Counted from the stretch's first letter, positions 18,194 through 26,230 are shown. The stretch is DNA of 64,000 nucleotides from Aliivibrio_A sp016764915 (GCA_965224595.1 OZ245058.1:2852001-2916000), one strand, 5' to 3'. The notes: a model not told the origin generated them from the letters alone. A program made the numbers and translations.

Positions 18194-19039
18194 TCAAATA
18201 ATTACGCTGCGTCCTGTTGGGAAGTACTCAAGGGAATCACCAAGCACACCTTTTAATATTTCATAGGCTTTCATACCTGTACAATGGCCAGTATAGAGCT
18301 TATCTATTGGATATGTGAGCATGCTTTCACCAATTGCCTCAATGTCTTTCTTTGTTCCGCCAATACTATTAAATAAAGGTAATCCGACCAAATGAAATCC
18401 ACCGACAACAGCCTTAATTCTCGTGTTTTGGAATAATTCAATAGCAGTTTCAATCATATTGAGCACTCCACTATGAGCACAACCAGTAAATACTATAAGA
18501 CCATCTTCTTCTTTGATGACTAAGAGTAGCTCATGGTTAAATGTATCGGGTTTACAGCCATCACCTGAATCAGTAAAGAGATATTTATTACCTTTTGGCT
18601 GTTCATACTTACGACTCAGACTTGTAATAATAAAAATATTTGGCCGTATCTCAGTAGTTTTATTAATGAAGCTGAATCGACCACTAGCTTTGTTTAATAA
18701 TGCTTTATCAATACCAACATTACTTTTGAAACCAAACGCTTTGAAACTATAATCAGTTTCTATACATTCGCGGAAATAGACCTGTGCCTTAGAGTTTCGG
18801 TCAAGGAAATGAGTGATGCCATTACAGTGATCATGGTGACGGTGCGAAATAATTGCAGCATCAACATCTTCCATCTTAATGCCTAATACAATGGCATTAT
18901 CACAAAAAGCTTTACTGCTACCAGCATCAAACAGAATTTCTTGCCCCATCGTTTTTATATGAAAAGATAACCCTCTTTCTACCTTAAGGTCTGTTCTATC
19001 ACCTAATCGAGTATTATCAATTAATGCTGTCAGTATCAT
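18194..19039 (-). CDS. MBL-fold metallo-hydrolase
   Basis: A 281-residue metallo-beta-lactamase-fold protein. The metal motif HRHHDH (H66 to H71) is complete. Later ligands can be placed in FTGCAHSGVLN and in LYTGHCTGMKAYE. The architecture resembles the archaeal and bacterial family annotated as dihydropteroate-synthase-related or MJ0937-type MBL hydrolases. I cannot name its substrate. The start ATG follows a GGGAGTA ribosome site. It is a single gene flanked by intergenic DNA, on the same strand as the tRNA-like RNA and HEPN gene. In a mobile island it could be a nuclease or small-molecule hydrolase. Confidence 0.85.
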   Translation of the reverse strand: MILTALIDNTRLGDRTDLKVERGLSFHIKTMGQEILFDAGSSKAFCDNAIVLGIKMEDVDAAIISHRHHDHCNGITHFLDRNSKAQVYFRECIETDYSFKAFGFKSNVGIDKALLNKASGRFSFINKTTEIRPNIFIITSLSRKYEQPKGNKYLFTDSGDGCKPDTFNHELLLVIKEEDGLIVFTGCAHSGVLNMIETAIELFQNTRIKAVVGGFHLVGLPLFNSIGGTKKDIEAIGESMLTYPIDKLYTGHCTGMKAYEILKGVLGDSLEYFPTGRSVII

Positions 19040-19511
19040 ATCTACTCCCTAAAGCATTGTTTAGTTGGCTCTACTATACCTGAATTTTCATGTACTATTA
19101 TTTACACTAGTTTATTAATGTTACTAACTACTTAACAGCCATTTCACCACTCAGATAAAAGCCCTCTTTAATGCTTTTATAATATGGATACTATCGCTCT
19201 GAGGGAAAAGCGCTTTGTATTATATTTAATCAAGGCTTGCCTTCCAATTGAGCTCGCGTGAGCAGTTGTGATATGACAAATCATTCCCATTCCTTACATG
19301 ATAAAATGTATGGTGAAGTGTCATGAACAAAATATGAATGAGTAGAAGCTCTAACACAGAATGGGGCAAAGACAAGTCAGCACAGAACTTGCTGACTCAC
19401 AGATGGACATAAATGAGTTAGTGACTTTGCTAATTTAGCAATCTATGAATTGCCTCAAGTATGGATAACTGTGGTGAGAAAAATACAAGACCTGACCCCA
19501 TTGCAATATTT
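19040..19511. other. Gene-free stretch with copy A of the 92-bp repeat
   Basis: About 470 bases with no credible gene. It holds copy A of the 92-bp structured repeat at 19,376-19,467; nothing else stands out. An open frame at 19,461-19,724 on the plus strand is mostly antisense to the nuclease gene and is not called. Confidence 0.6.
19376..19467 (+). repeat. 92-bp structured direct repeat, copy A
   Basis: Identical to copy B (21,591-21,682) over its first 34 bases and similar over the rest, including a shared end AAGTATGGATA. The two copies have the same length. It contains two hairpins: GTCAGCA-N7-TGCTGAC, and TTGCTAA-T-TTAGCAA. Confidence 0.85.
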
Positions 19512-20720
19512 TCATTCCAAAGTAAACCTGAGTCTTGGATTTATTCCATTCTCGACTGCATTTGTCATTGCCAGATTGTAGGCATAGAAAAAAGCATTCT
19601 CATTCGGAAGATTAAAGCAGAATTGATGAAACTCTGGATAGTCAAATATTACGCATGGAACATCTTTATTTTTATAAACATCAAGAAAAATTGGACGATA
19701 TTCATCATATTGATCATTAAATAATTCTTTTACCACTATCAACGTCTTAATTTCTAACGATGTAGTGTCCACAGAATGCAGTTCCCCATTAATAAGAAAC
19801 TCTAATCTACCTGATATTCGACGATAGTAACCGATAGATCCCTTTACTTGTTCAGTCGCCTTTTTCAGAGCCCCTAAAACATTGCTCCGTTTCCTTGATA
19901 GTTTCTGTCTGCTTATTCTTTCTATATTAGGGCTATCTTTTGCTTGGATTATTAGTATATTTGTATCCGTAATAACCAGAATGTCACACATTTCTTCTTT
20001 ATCGTATGTTCGCTTAGGGCTTAGATAGATTTGATCAGGCTGAAAAACTAAAAGTAGACATTGAATTATATCTTCCTCTTGATAACTCCCTGGCTCTTCT
20101 CTTACCAATGTAGTATGACTAAATCCCCGTGAACCATGATAAGAATGGCGAGTGGTGTTCATATCTTGAATGAAAAGATCATCACCATATACGGACTCAT
20201 TTAACAAAATAGTGATTGCCTGCTCATCATCCAACATTGTTCGAGTACAAAATGATATTTCCATTGCATCTATCATTGTTCGGGCTCTTGATAAAGAAAA
20301 ATCTAGAAGAACGATTTCATCAATTTTATTTTGTGTTTCATGAGGAATGATAACATCTGCACAATACATCAATCGTTCACGGGACAGTTCATCAAAGAAG
20401 TGAATATTGATCTGCTCGTTCTTTAGCAATTTGAATAAATCTTTAGAAAAATACTCTAGGAATAATGGGCTTCTAATAATCAAAGGCTCATCGTTATCAT
20501 CAAAGAATGCTGTAACTAAACCAAAGGTATTTGTATTTTCAATGAGTATTGGAACTAGGTATATTTTAATATTGCCATTAACCTTGGCTGTAAGAATGCA
20601 TTCCTTTGGAGCTTTAACAACCAATGCTGGGTGCTCTTCATCAGTAAAAATGAGCGGTAAAAGCCCAATTGGTAACTGTTTAATAGTCGGAACTAGACTT
20701 GGGTGAAGTAGTGTGAGCAT
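19512..20720 (-). CDS. Putative PD-(D/E)xK-type nuclease of unknown system
   Basis: About 402 residues from ATG 20,720. Residues ~1-180 show no domain I recognise. Residues ~210-300 look like a restriction-endonuclease fold: an acidic helix (YQEEDIIQCLLL), then D247 in EMCDILVITDT and a Q-A-K in LIIQAKDSP (K262). This is the D...(E/Q)xK pattern with glutamine in place of glutamate, as in NERD and Mrr-like nucleases. The C-terminal part is a mixed alpha/beta region. It is a lone gene lying between the two copies of the 92-bp repeat, divergent from a 62-residue protein. Probably a defence nuclease; that is inference. Confidence 0.7.
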   Translation of the reverse strand: MLTLLHPSLVPTIKQLPIGLLPLIFTDEEHPALVVKAPKECILTAKVNGNIKIYLVPILIENTNTFGLVTAFFDDNDEPLIIRSPLFLEYFSKDLFKLLKNEQINIHFFDELSRERLMYCADVIIPHETQNKIDEIVLLDFSLSRARTMIDAMEISFCTRTMLDDEQAITILLNESVYGDDLFIQDMNTTRHSYHGSRGFSHTTLVREEPGSYQEEDIIQCLLLVFQPDQIYLSPKRTYDKEEMCDILVITDTNILIIQAKDSPNIERISRQKLSRKRSNVLGALKKATEQVKGSIGYYRRISGRLEFLINGELHSVDTTSLEIKTLIVVKELFNDQYDEYRPIFLDVYKNKDVPCVIFDYPEFHQFCFNLPNENAFFYAYNLAMTNAVENGINPRLRFTLE

Positions 20721-21238
20721 CAATTGTTTCCAGAATTATAGATTGAACGTTTTATGCGTATTTTATTGACAGGGTCAGGATGTCGAGTATCTATTGGGAA
20801 AGCTTTCCTGTAAATTGCTTTTTAGCCTTGTAACTGATTGTATTAGCATCAATATTTACAAGTAAAATAAACCCAATTATCTTTTATTCATTCGAAATTG
20901 CGTTACCAAAATCCCAATCACTGGTAAGACCCATTTCTCTAGACACTACACTGATTAGAAAAAGTAGGTCAAGCGAGTACTCGTGAAGTGTGATGAAAAA
21001 CGCCCTGAATTGAAATGGGGCATCAACGATTTAGGGTGATCGTTGTTGGGCGCGGCAAATGTTTGCTATAACTATTAAAATAATTGCAATTGTTGTAATT
21101 TATACGGCCTCTTTTGCGATGAATCTAACTTTATTGCCCATCAGTAAATATATAAAAGTGTGCTCTATTCTGAATAGCACTATCTTGAAAGTTAGAAGTA
21201 CAATTCTGGGCAATAGTAAAGTTAGGAGGCATTACCAT
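20721..21238. other. Gene-poor intergenic region with two palindromes
   Basis: About 515 bases between divergent genes. A perfect 10-bp palindrome CGAGTACTCG lies at 20,974-20,983, and a hairpin CAACGAT-N8-ATCGTTG lies at 21,024-21,045. An open frame runs from 21,059 into the 62-aa gene, but its first 60 codons lack a ribosome site. Confidence 0.5.
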
Positions 21239-21427
21239 ATGAATCATAGCAATGATTTTAGTGAACAGATATTAACGGCGGTGACAAACTTAGGTGAGGA
21301 TGAAGCAAGTAAATGCATGTGCAAAGTACTCACAGCTATCGCTCTTCAAGCTGGTGAGGGAATAGAGTTTTCTTGTGCTATTGGCACGGTCTCTATCAAG
21401 CCCGCTGAAATGTCATTAATAAATTGA
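21239..21427 (+). CDS. Small unknown protein, 62 aa
   Basis: I place the start at ATG 21,239 because a near-perfect ribosome site (TTAGGAGGC) lies about 9 bases upstream. The longer open frame from 21,059 adds a hydrophobic stretch without a start signal. The protein begins MNHSNDFSEQILTAVTNLGE, has three cysteines (CMC and C near GIEFSCAIG) and no motif I know. A strong hairpin follows after 13 bases. Strong start signal plus terminator makes it a likely real small gene. It lies divergent from the nuclease gene and between the two 92-bp repeats. Confidence 0.65.
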   Translation: MNHSNDFSEQILTAVTNLGEDEASKCMCKVLTAIALQAGEGIEFSCAIGTVSIKPAEMSLIN

Positions 21428-21440
21428 TCCCCCAATATTA

Positions 21441-21478
21441 AAATGCACCTGCAATCTATTGATTGCAGGTGCATTTTA
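21441..21478 (+). terminator. Hairpin terminator after the 62-aa gene
   Basis: A perfect inverted repeat (AAAATGCACCTGCAATC, TATT loop, complementary arm) ends in ATTTTAATT. It follows the small gene's TGA stop by ~13 bases. Confidence 0.7.
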
Positions 21479-21590
21479 ATTGAGGCTAGATTTGCACGAT
21501 ATAAATAAAATAACATGTATTAGCTCATACGTGCTCTTACACATCCGTTCGTAATTCAAGACTAAATCGTACATTCGGAGAGCTGGTATT

Positions 21591-21682
21591 GTCAGCACAG
21601 AACTTGCTGACTCACAGATGGACAAAAGCTTGCTAGCGTCTTTACTAAATTAGCAATTCATGAATAACAACAAGTATGGATA
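21591..21682 (+). repeat. 92-bp structured direct repeat, copy B
   Basis: Second copy of the repeat at 19,376-19,467, same orientation and length. The first hairpin (GTCAGCA/TGCTGAC) is unchanged. In the second part the sequence is TTTACTAAATTAGCAA, a weaker palindrome than in copy A. It lies 46 bases before the left edge of the truncated attC-like sequence. Confidence 0.85.
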
Positions 21683-21727
21683 GTCACTTAGCTTAGTGTC
21701 CAGTATTGATGGGACAGCCCACACGAA

Positions 21728-21785
21728 ACCAACCTTGAACTCAGAATATCAAGCGTTGGTAATTAATCTTAAATGCTTGTTAAAT
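21728..21785 (-). repeat. Truncated attC-like sequence after the 297-aa gene
   Basis: On the minus strand it begins ATTTAACAAGC, 3 bases after the stop of the 297-residue gene. It contains CCAACGCTTGA...TCAAGGTTGG, the left-half core and inner stem typical of Vibrio attC sites. I find no matching GTTRRRY right end, so the site appears truncated. Confidence 0.4.
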
Positions 21786-21788
21786 CTC

Positions 21789-22682
21789 TTATCGCCGTTT
21801 GTGCTCAGTTCTTGAGGCTATGTCAGGTATAGAGTCAGCTGGGCTAACTAAAGTTTGAACTTTTGCTCGATCTTTTAATCTCTTCTGAGCAACATAAGCA
21901 AAAGATTTCCCAGTTCGCTCTGCCTCTTTCTGTATTTCATAAATTTCCTCGCCAGAAATAGGGTTATCTCTCGCATCGATCATTGTCGAAAAATGATACG
22001 TAGCCTCATCCTCATTTTCCGAACGAGTTGTATGCTCGATAATATCTTTTGGCTCAACACTTACTGCTTCCTGCATACCTGAACCTATAGAACCGAAGTT
22101 TTGTTTGAACCAATCACCTTGCTCCACACTATTTTTTAGTACGAACAAGTCATGGTCGTTAAACGGAACATGAAAATCATTAAAATTGATGAACTGCCGC
22201 CCATCAATTCTCATTTGAAAATGAAAATGAGGATAATCAATAGATGTACCATGATGCCCCTCAAAATCGTTCTTGGAGCAGTCAAATGTCCATTCGATAT
22301 TTTTCCACTTAACGGTATATGACAATATTTTCCTATTTGCTTTCTCTTCTTCTAAGTCATTGATGTTGGAAAGCATACGCTCCTGATTCGCGCACCATCG
22401 AATGAATGCTGCTATATTTCCATATCCATATTTCGCGTAAATTTTAGGAAAATCTTTCTTTTTGAATTTGCACTGGCGTAAGAGCCAGTGAAGGCAAGGG
22501 ACGTCTTTACTGATTGTCTTGAAAGGTTTGTTACATAAATAACAAACGCCTCGTTCATAGCCAGCTTTAAACCCTTCGGCTTGTCGTTGATGCTCCTCGT
22601 CATTCAGTCGGTTCGTTTCTTCGATTTCTTCAGAGGACATTTTTTCAAATATTTCTCTGTACTTCTCTGTATCGTGTTGCAT
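21789..22682 (-). CDS. Unknown Cys/His-rich protein, possible cassette gene
   Basis: A 297-residue protein with a very good start (AGGAGG seven bases before ATG 22,682). An N-terminal helical part is followed by C-x2-C (RGVCYLCNKPF) and a nearby Cys/His pair (VPCLHWLLRQC) that could form a zinc site. A central histidine cluster (GHHGTSIDYPHFHFQMRIDG) looks like a metal or catalytic centre. The C-terminal ~80 residues are charged. I do not recognise the family. Its start lies right after a GTTAAAT-type attC end and its stop just before an attC-like left half, the layout of an integron gene cassette. Confidence 0.7.
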   Translation of the reverse strand: MQHDTEKYREIFEKMSSEEIEETNRLNDEEHQRQAEGFKAGYERGVCYLCNKPFKTISKDVPCLHWLLRQCKFKKKDFPKIYAKYGYGNIAAFIRWCANQERMLSNINDLEEEKANRKILSYTVKWKNIEWTFDCSKNDFEGHHGTSIDYPHFHFQMRIDGRQFINFNDFHVPFNDHDLFVLKNSVEQGDWFKQNFGSIGSGMQEAVSVEPKDIIEHTTRSENEDEATYHFSTMIDARDNPISGEEIYEIQKEAERTGKSFAYVAQKRLKDRAKVQTLVSPADSIPDIASRTEHKRR

Positions 22683-22697
22683 TCATATCCTCCTGAA

Positions 22698-22800
22698 ATT
22701 TAACGCGTTGCTAAATTGCTTTATATTCGTGATATTACGCATATACATACAGCCAAAAAGTTGTATATTGGGCATGTAAAGCTATTTAACAACAAGTAGT
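22698..22800 (-). repeat. attC-like recombination site (minus orientation)
   Basis: Read on the minus strand it ends GCG-GTTAAAT-like (ACGCGTTAAAT), which fits the GTTRRRY core. The outer arms are inverted: GTTGCTAAATTGC at 22,707-22,719 and GCTATTTAACAAC at 22,781-22,793 are complementary at 11 of 13 positions. An inner TATACA/TGTATA pair lies between them. The 297-aa gene starts 16 bases beyond it. Confidence 0.5.
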
Positions 22801-22816
22801 TACATGGAGTTATTGT

Positions 22817-23275
22817 ATGTCTAACGAAACCCTTATGAAAGCACTCTTTACTCAGCAAAGAGCCCAAATTATTTTTATGAAGTCTATGAATGCAGACCTT
22901 ATGTCTAACGCATATGTTTACGCTTGGATGCATGGTGTATACCCCGTATTTCAAGACGGAGATTACAGCGTACCAGACAGACCACACGAAAGTTTCTCAG
23001 AGCACTTTGTGGTTTCCGCAGAATTTACGATGGAAGTAATAAAGTATCTAGATGAGCTTTGGCTAGAAGACAATAGCCCTACTTTCTACGAGCTAGAAGA
23101 TAGATTCGGTGGAAAAAGTAATCGATGCGAACTTTTGAATATTTGTCGCTACGCATATTTAGACGGACGTTTCGATGAAAGATTATGGGATGCACTTCTC
23201 ACTAAAATGAAGCACCCAAGTGAAGCTGGATCTTTAAATGCAGATTTCAATGAAGACGACCTGTATATTCTTTAG
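22817..23275 (+). CDS. Unknown acidic protein, 152 aa
   Basis: Starts MSNETLMKALFTQQRAQIIF with a GGAG ribosome site, divergent from the 297-aa gene. The protein is helical and acidic, and ends in an acidic tail (NADFNEDDLYIL). No family is recognised. It lies between two attC-like sites that both point along the minus strand, so it would be a cassette gene reading against its cassette, an orientation seen for genes that carry their own promoter, such as toxin-antitoxin or immunity genes. No partner toxin is visible. Confidence 0.65.
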   Translation: MSNETLMKALFTQQRAQIIFMKSMNADLMSNAYVYAWMHGVYPVFQDGDYSVPDRPHESFSEHFVVSAEFTMEVIKYLDELWLEDNSPTFYELEDRFGGKSNRCELLNICRYAYLDGRFDERLWDALLTKMKHPSEAGSLNADFNEDDLYIL

Positions 23276-23314
23276 ACTTCATATGGTTCTTTGGGATACA
23301 GTGCACCGATTTCA

Positions 23315-23411
23315 ATTTAACGCCGCAATAAGCGGTAAATGAACGTGTACCATGTTTGAGCGTAGCGAGTTCGGCACGCGTTCATAAATCCGACTTAACT
23401 GCCTTGTATGG
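23315..23411 (-). repeat. attC-like recombination site (minus orientation)
   Basis: It begins 2 bases after the stop codon of the 188-aa membrane protein gene and ends TGCGGCGTTAAAT, which contains the GTTRRRY core. The arms are imperfectly complementary (ATGAACGTGTACC against GGCACGCGTTCAT). Length (97 bp) and position are those of a Vibrio cassette attC. Confidence 0.6.
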
Positions 23412-23412
23412 C

Positions 23413-23979
23413 TTAATTTTCAGGCTTACTTTTAGTAGGTTCGGGGTTCTGTTGAGGCTTCATGTTTATAATCCCTTCAACGCTAGCTTCTTCTTTTCTC
23501 GCAGGACGAAGAGCCTCAAGACCATTGATTGAATCACCAACAGCGACATTATGAATAGTTTTATTTACTTCTTTTGTCATTTTTATTTCCTTTTCTATAA
23601 ATTGATTAATGGCAGTAGTACCTCCAATGATCAGAGTTAGAATAACTCCAAACACAAATGAAATTGCTGCCGATGTGTCTAATGACTTCAATAAAGGATC
23701 ATTTGTTTGTGTTTCAGTAACGATCCCCTCAAGGTGCTTAGCATTGCGTTTAAAAACAAAAAGAATTGAGACAACACAAACAAGAAAAGATAGTAGCGCC
23801 ACAAAATACAGTACCAACCCTTCAACTGAACTAGCACCGACGGTTGTTAATAACGTAACGAGTAAACCTATTGCTCCAGTACTTAACGTAAGCAAACTTT
23901 TATCCAGCTCAAATTTCGTATTTAGCCAAGCTCCAACCGTAGCTGCATAAAACTCTACTTCTTTTTCTTTATTGGACAT
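23413..23979 (-). CDS. Small membrane protein of unknown function
   Basis: 188 residues from ATG 23,979 (MSNKEKEVEFYAATVGAWLN), which has GAGG 6-9 bases upstream. The longer frame uses a TTG four codons earlier. Three membrane segments are visible, roughly at residues 30-50 (LTLSTGAIGLLVTLLTTVGA), 55-78 (GLVLYFVALLSFLVCVVSIL) and 105-125 (AISFVFGVILTLIIGG). A soluble C-terminal tail is rich in Pro, Lys and Glu. An attC-like site follows its stop codon directly. Small multi-span proteins with cytoplasmic tails are common effectors in phage-defence modules, but there is no partner gene here, so function is open. Confidence 0.72.
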   Translation of the reverse strand: MSNKEKEVEFYAATVGAWLNTKFELDKSLLTLSTGAIGLLVTLLTTVGASSVEGLVLYFVALLSFLVCVVSILFVFKRNAKHLEGIVTETQTNDPLLKSLDTSAAISFVFGVILTLIIGGTTAINQFIEKEIKMTKEVNKTIHNVAVGDSINGLEALRPARKEEASVEGIINMKPQQNPEPTKSKPEN

Positions 23980-24237
23980 TGTATACCTCAATATCTTGCT
24001 TGCCCTTTAAATGTTTAATCATTGAAGAAGGCAACCTTAAGCACAAAAAAACTCGCATAGTTAAAGTTGTAGTGGATCAACAAATTTGGCCACATAGTCA
24101 GAGCTTTAGACATAAGGAAAAGTAAGTCAAATTGCGAGGCTTGAAATTAGCCTCAATCCTACTCTAGTTTGTTTTGGGGCAAAAATGAGTCGCAGGGAGT
24201 TGGTTCTATGGTGCTTGTGCATTTGATAATTAATCTT

Positions 24238-24999
24238 TTAATAGTCTATATAGTCAAAAGTAGAACGTTGATACAACACCATATTTTGAATCGTTTTGAT
24301 AAAACATTCAGTCGTTTTACATTCTGAATAAAACGCTAATGCATATTTATACGGTATTACAAGATGTGGACATACTTGATGCGCAATGCTCAACACGTGA
24401 GCTACCAGCCGAGAAGAATCAAAATTATTCAGCGTATAAGTTGTCTTAATTTCATGGTCTAAACATTTGGCCTCTAGGCTGTCACTCGATGTTCCAACCA
24501 ACAAGCTTAGATTAGATTTTTTCAAAAACAACTTGAAACCCGTCAGTAAGTTCGAGTTTTTCTTGCAGAATAGCCTGTCAATATTTCCACATAAAAACAA
24601 TACTTTACGTCCAGACAAAGATAAAATCTGAAATGCGTCGTATAGACCTAAGTCTGGAGTGTGATTGGGGTTCTTAGATATTTGCTCAGTCAATTCCTGA
24701 GCTCTAAACGTGGGCTGAGTCATAAGAAAGTCTTGAATAATGGATTGTTCGGATCTAAATACCAACCATACCTTGGAGCAGAGAAGTTGTGTAAACGACT
24801 CAGTAAATGAAGGTAGAAAAATGGGCGTATACCCTAGGTCTGAGCTTGCTTGATACAAAGTATCGTTAACAAATGATTGCGCAGCATTAAAGGGAGAGCA
24901 AGGAACAACCATGATACCACTCCTTGCTTTGTCACTTCTTTCTAAAATTCTCAAGCAATCCTGTTTGCGTTCTGGTAACCAAATCATCATTCTTACCAC
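24238..24999 (-). CDS. Unknown protein, possibly a P-loop-less AAA-like protein
   Basis: A 253-residue protein. A Walker-B-like strand KVLFLCGNIDRLF (residues ~133-145) is followed by a sensor-like strand SLLVGTSSDSLEA and a C-terminal helical bundle (SSRLVAHVLSIAHQVCPHLV), an order like TniB/TnsC-type AAA proteins. The place where a Walker A loop is expected (MVVPCSPFNAAQSF) lacks the glycine-lysine pattern, so it is unlikely to hydrolyse ATP. It may be a decayed transposition ATPase or an unrelated protein. There is no transposase partner next to it. It is a lone minus-strand gene. Confidence 0.55.
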   Translation of the reverse strand: MVRMMIWLPERKQDCLRILERSDKARSGIMVVPCSPFNAAQSFVNDTLYQASSDLGYTPIFLPSFTESFTQLLCSKVWLVFRSEQSIIQDFLMTQPTFRAQELTEQISKNPNHTPDLGLYDAFQILSLSGRKVLFLCGNIDRLFCKKNSNLLTGFKLFLKKSNLSLLVGTSSDSLEAKCLDHEIKTTYTLNNFDSSRLVAHVLSIAHQVCPHLVIPYKYALAFYSECKTTECFIKTIQNMVLYQRSTFDYIDY

Positions 25000-25347
25000 C
25001 GTATATTAAGATACTGGTTACACTACAATCCAGCTTCACCGCAAGACGTCTATATAGCTATCTAATAGGTTGCTCAACGTTGACACTCATGATGTCCCAA
25101 CAAGAACATCGAGAGAGTATTGAGAAAATGGTACTTAACGTAAATTATCCACTTACTGCCCACCAGCACCAAAACTTTCTGAATCGCCAACACGAACCCA
25201 TTTTTAAACAAAGGAGGTTCATATGTAGTGATACAGTGCAATAATTTGCACTATTCGATATTTATATTTATGACCTATGCACTTCATTATAATACGCTTA
25301 AATGTATAATAGCTGTACAAATAACTAATTAAAATTGAGCTAAGCTT
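25000..25347. other. Intergenic region with orphan ribosome site and palindrome
   Basis: About 350 bases between divergent genes. It has a palindrome AGTGCAA-TAAT-TTGCACT at 25,235-25,252, a plausible operator. It also has an AAGGAGG followed at once by ATG-TAG near 25,211-25,229, with no ORF behind it. An open frame on the plus strand (24,924-25,244) overlaps the previous gene and lacks a ribosome site. Confidence 0.5.
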
Positions 25348-26217
25348 TTGACAACAACAATATTTAGAAATGACAAAGGTGATGCAAATATCTATGCCGA
25401 TAGTCGAGTAACTTGGGTTGATAATCGAGGTTTACCTAAAAAATGGCTCGATCCTGTTGGGTATAAAAAGACCATAATGATAGATGATGTTTTATACGGT
25501 TTTGCCGGTGCTAATGTCATGTACAAAATATTCCTTCAATACTATACAACATTAGAAGATTCAGAGTTCCTTTTAGACTCGTGTGTAGCTTTTGCCAAAC
25601 AAGAATCTGTACAATTTTTCATTATTCGGTATGATGGCGAAAACTTGAAGTTGTTTGCTTATTCACCAACTGGCAATGAAAATGTCGAGCAACCAGAGAT
25701 TTATAGGTTGTCGAGCGACCCCTGTATTACAAAAGATTTCTATGCTATTGGATCCGGTAAGTATTCTAAAGAATTTAAAAAGAATCGTAAAAATAAGAAA
25801 TCAGCGTTCATTATTCAAAAAATAATATCTGCTAATCTGGCAGGAATGAAGAAGAAGGGTGTACTAGACTTAGGACAGAAAGTGAAAGAAAAAGTCCTAA
25901 CTCTTGAAGAATCGTCGCAGGCGCTTTATGCCTGCAGAGATAAAGGTGGTGATGTATTCACCGGCGGAGATGTAAACATGAGTCAGAATGCAACTAAGCA
26001 GCAAATCCAAGAACAAGTAGAACTACTAGAGTGTATGGATCAAGAAGCTAAAGCTGTGGGTGCGGTTTGTGCTAGCCCTGTAGATGCAGCCTCTGAAGTT
26101 CGTGAACTGAGTTCTATGGGGCAATATGCAGTAAGCTCTCATAGTGTTGACCTCTCACTAAAAAGACAAGAACTTTTTAACCGAATGAAAGATACATTAA
26201 CTAGCTCTTGTTTATAA
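25348..26217 (+). CDS. Proteasome/HslV-like Ntn-hydrolase homologue
   Basis: 289 residues starting at TTG 25,348: MTTTIFRNDKGDANIYADSR, then VTW and, later, VLYGFAGANVMYKIFLQYY. The first ~100 residues follow the HslV/proteasome-beta plan (MTTI...DSRVT...GFAG). Removal of the initiator methionine would expose a threonine as N-terminal nucleophile. The TTG codon is the only start that leaves Met-Thr-Thr at the front. The C-terminal ~130 residues are a second part I do not recognise. No HslU-like ATPase is adjacent. A terminator hairpin follows. As island cargo it may be a protease or other Ntn-hydrolase effector; the role is inferred. Confidence 0.72.
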   Translation: MTTTIFRNDKGDANIYADSRVTWVDNRGLPKKWLDPVGYKKTIMIDDVLYGFAGANVMYKIFLQYYTTLEDSEFLLDSCVAFAKQESVQFFIIRYDGENLKLFAYSPTGNENVEQPEIYRLSSDPCITKDFYAIGSGKYSKEFKKNRKNKKSAFIIQKIISANLAGMKKKGVLDLGQKVKEKVLTLEESSQALYACRDKGGDVFTGGDVNMSQNATKQQIQEQVELLECMDQEAKAVGAVCASPVDAASEVRELSSMGQYAVSSHSVDLSLKRQELFNRMKDTLTSSCL

Positions 26218-26230
26218 TCGCTTCTTAAAA

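Noticed and set aside
19376..21682. The 92-bp repeats as a CRISPR or as IS ends
   Set aside because: There are only two copies 2.2 kb apart with no spacer array, and they are in direct rather than inverted orientation with no transposase between them.
23980..24237. A fourth attC between the membrane protein and the AAA-like gene
   Set aside because: No GTTRRRY end or paired arms could be found.
24924..25244. A 106-codon open frame between the AAA-like gene and the Ntn-hydrolase gene
   Set aside because: No ribosome site, partly antisense to the upstream gene, and the product resembles nothing.
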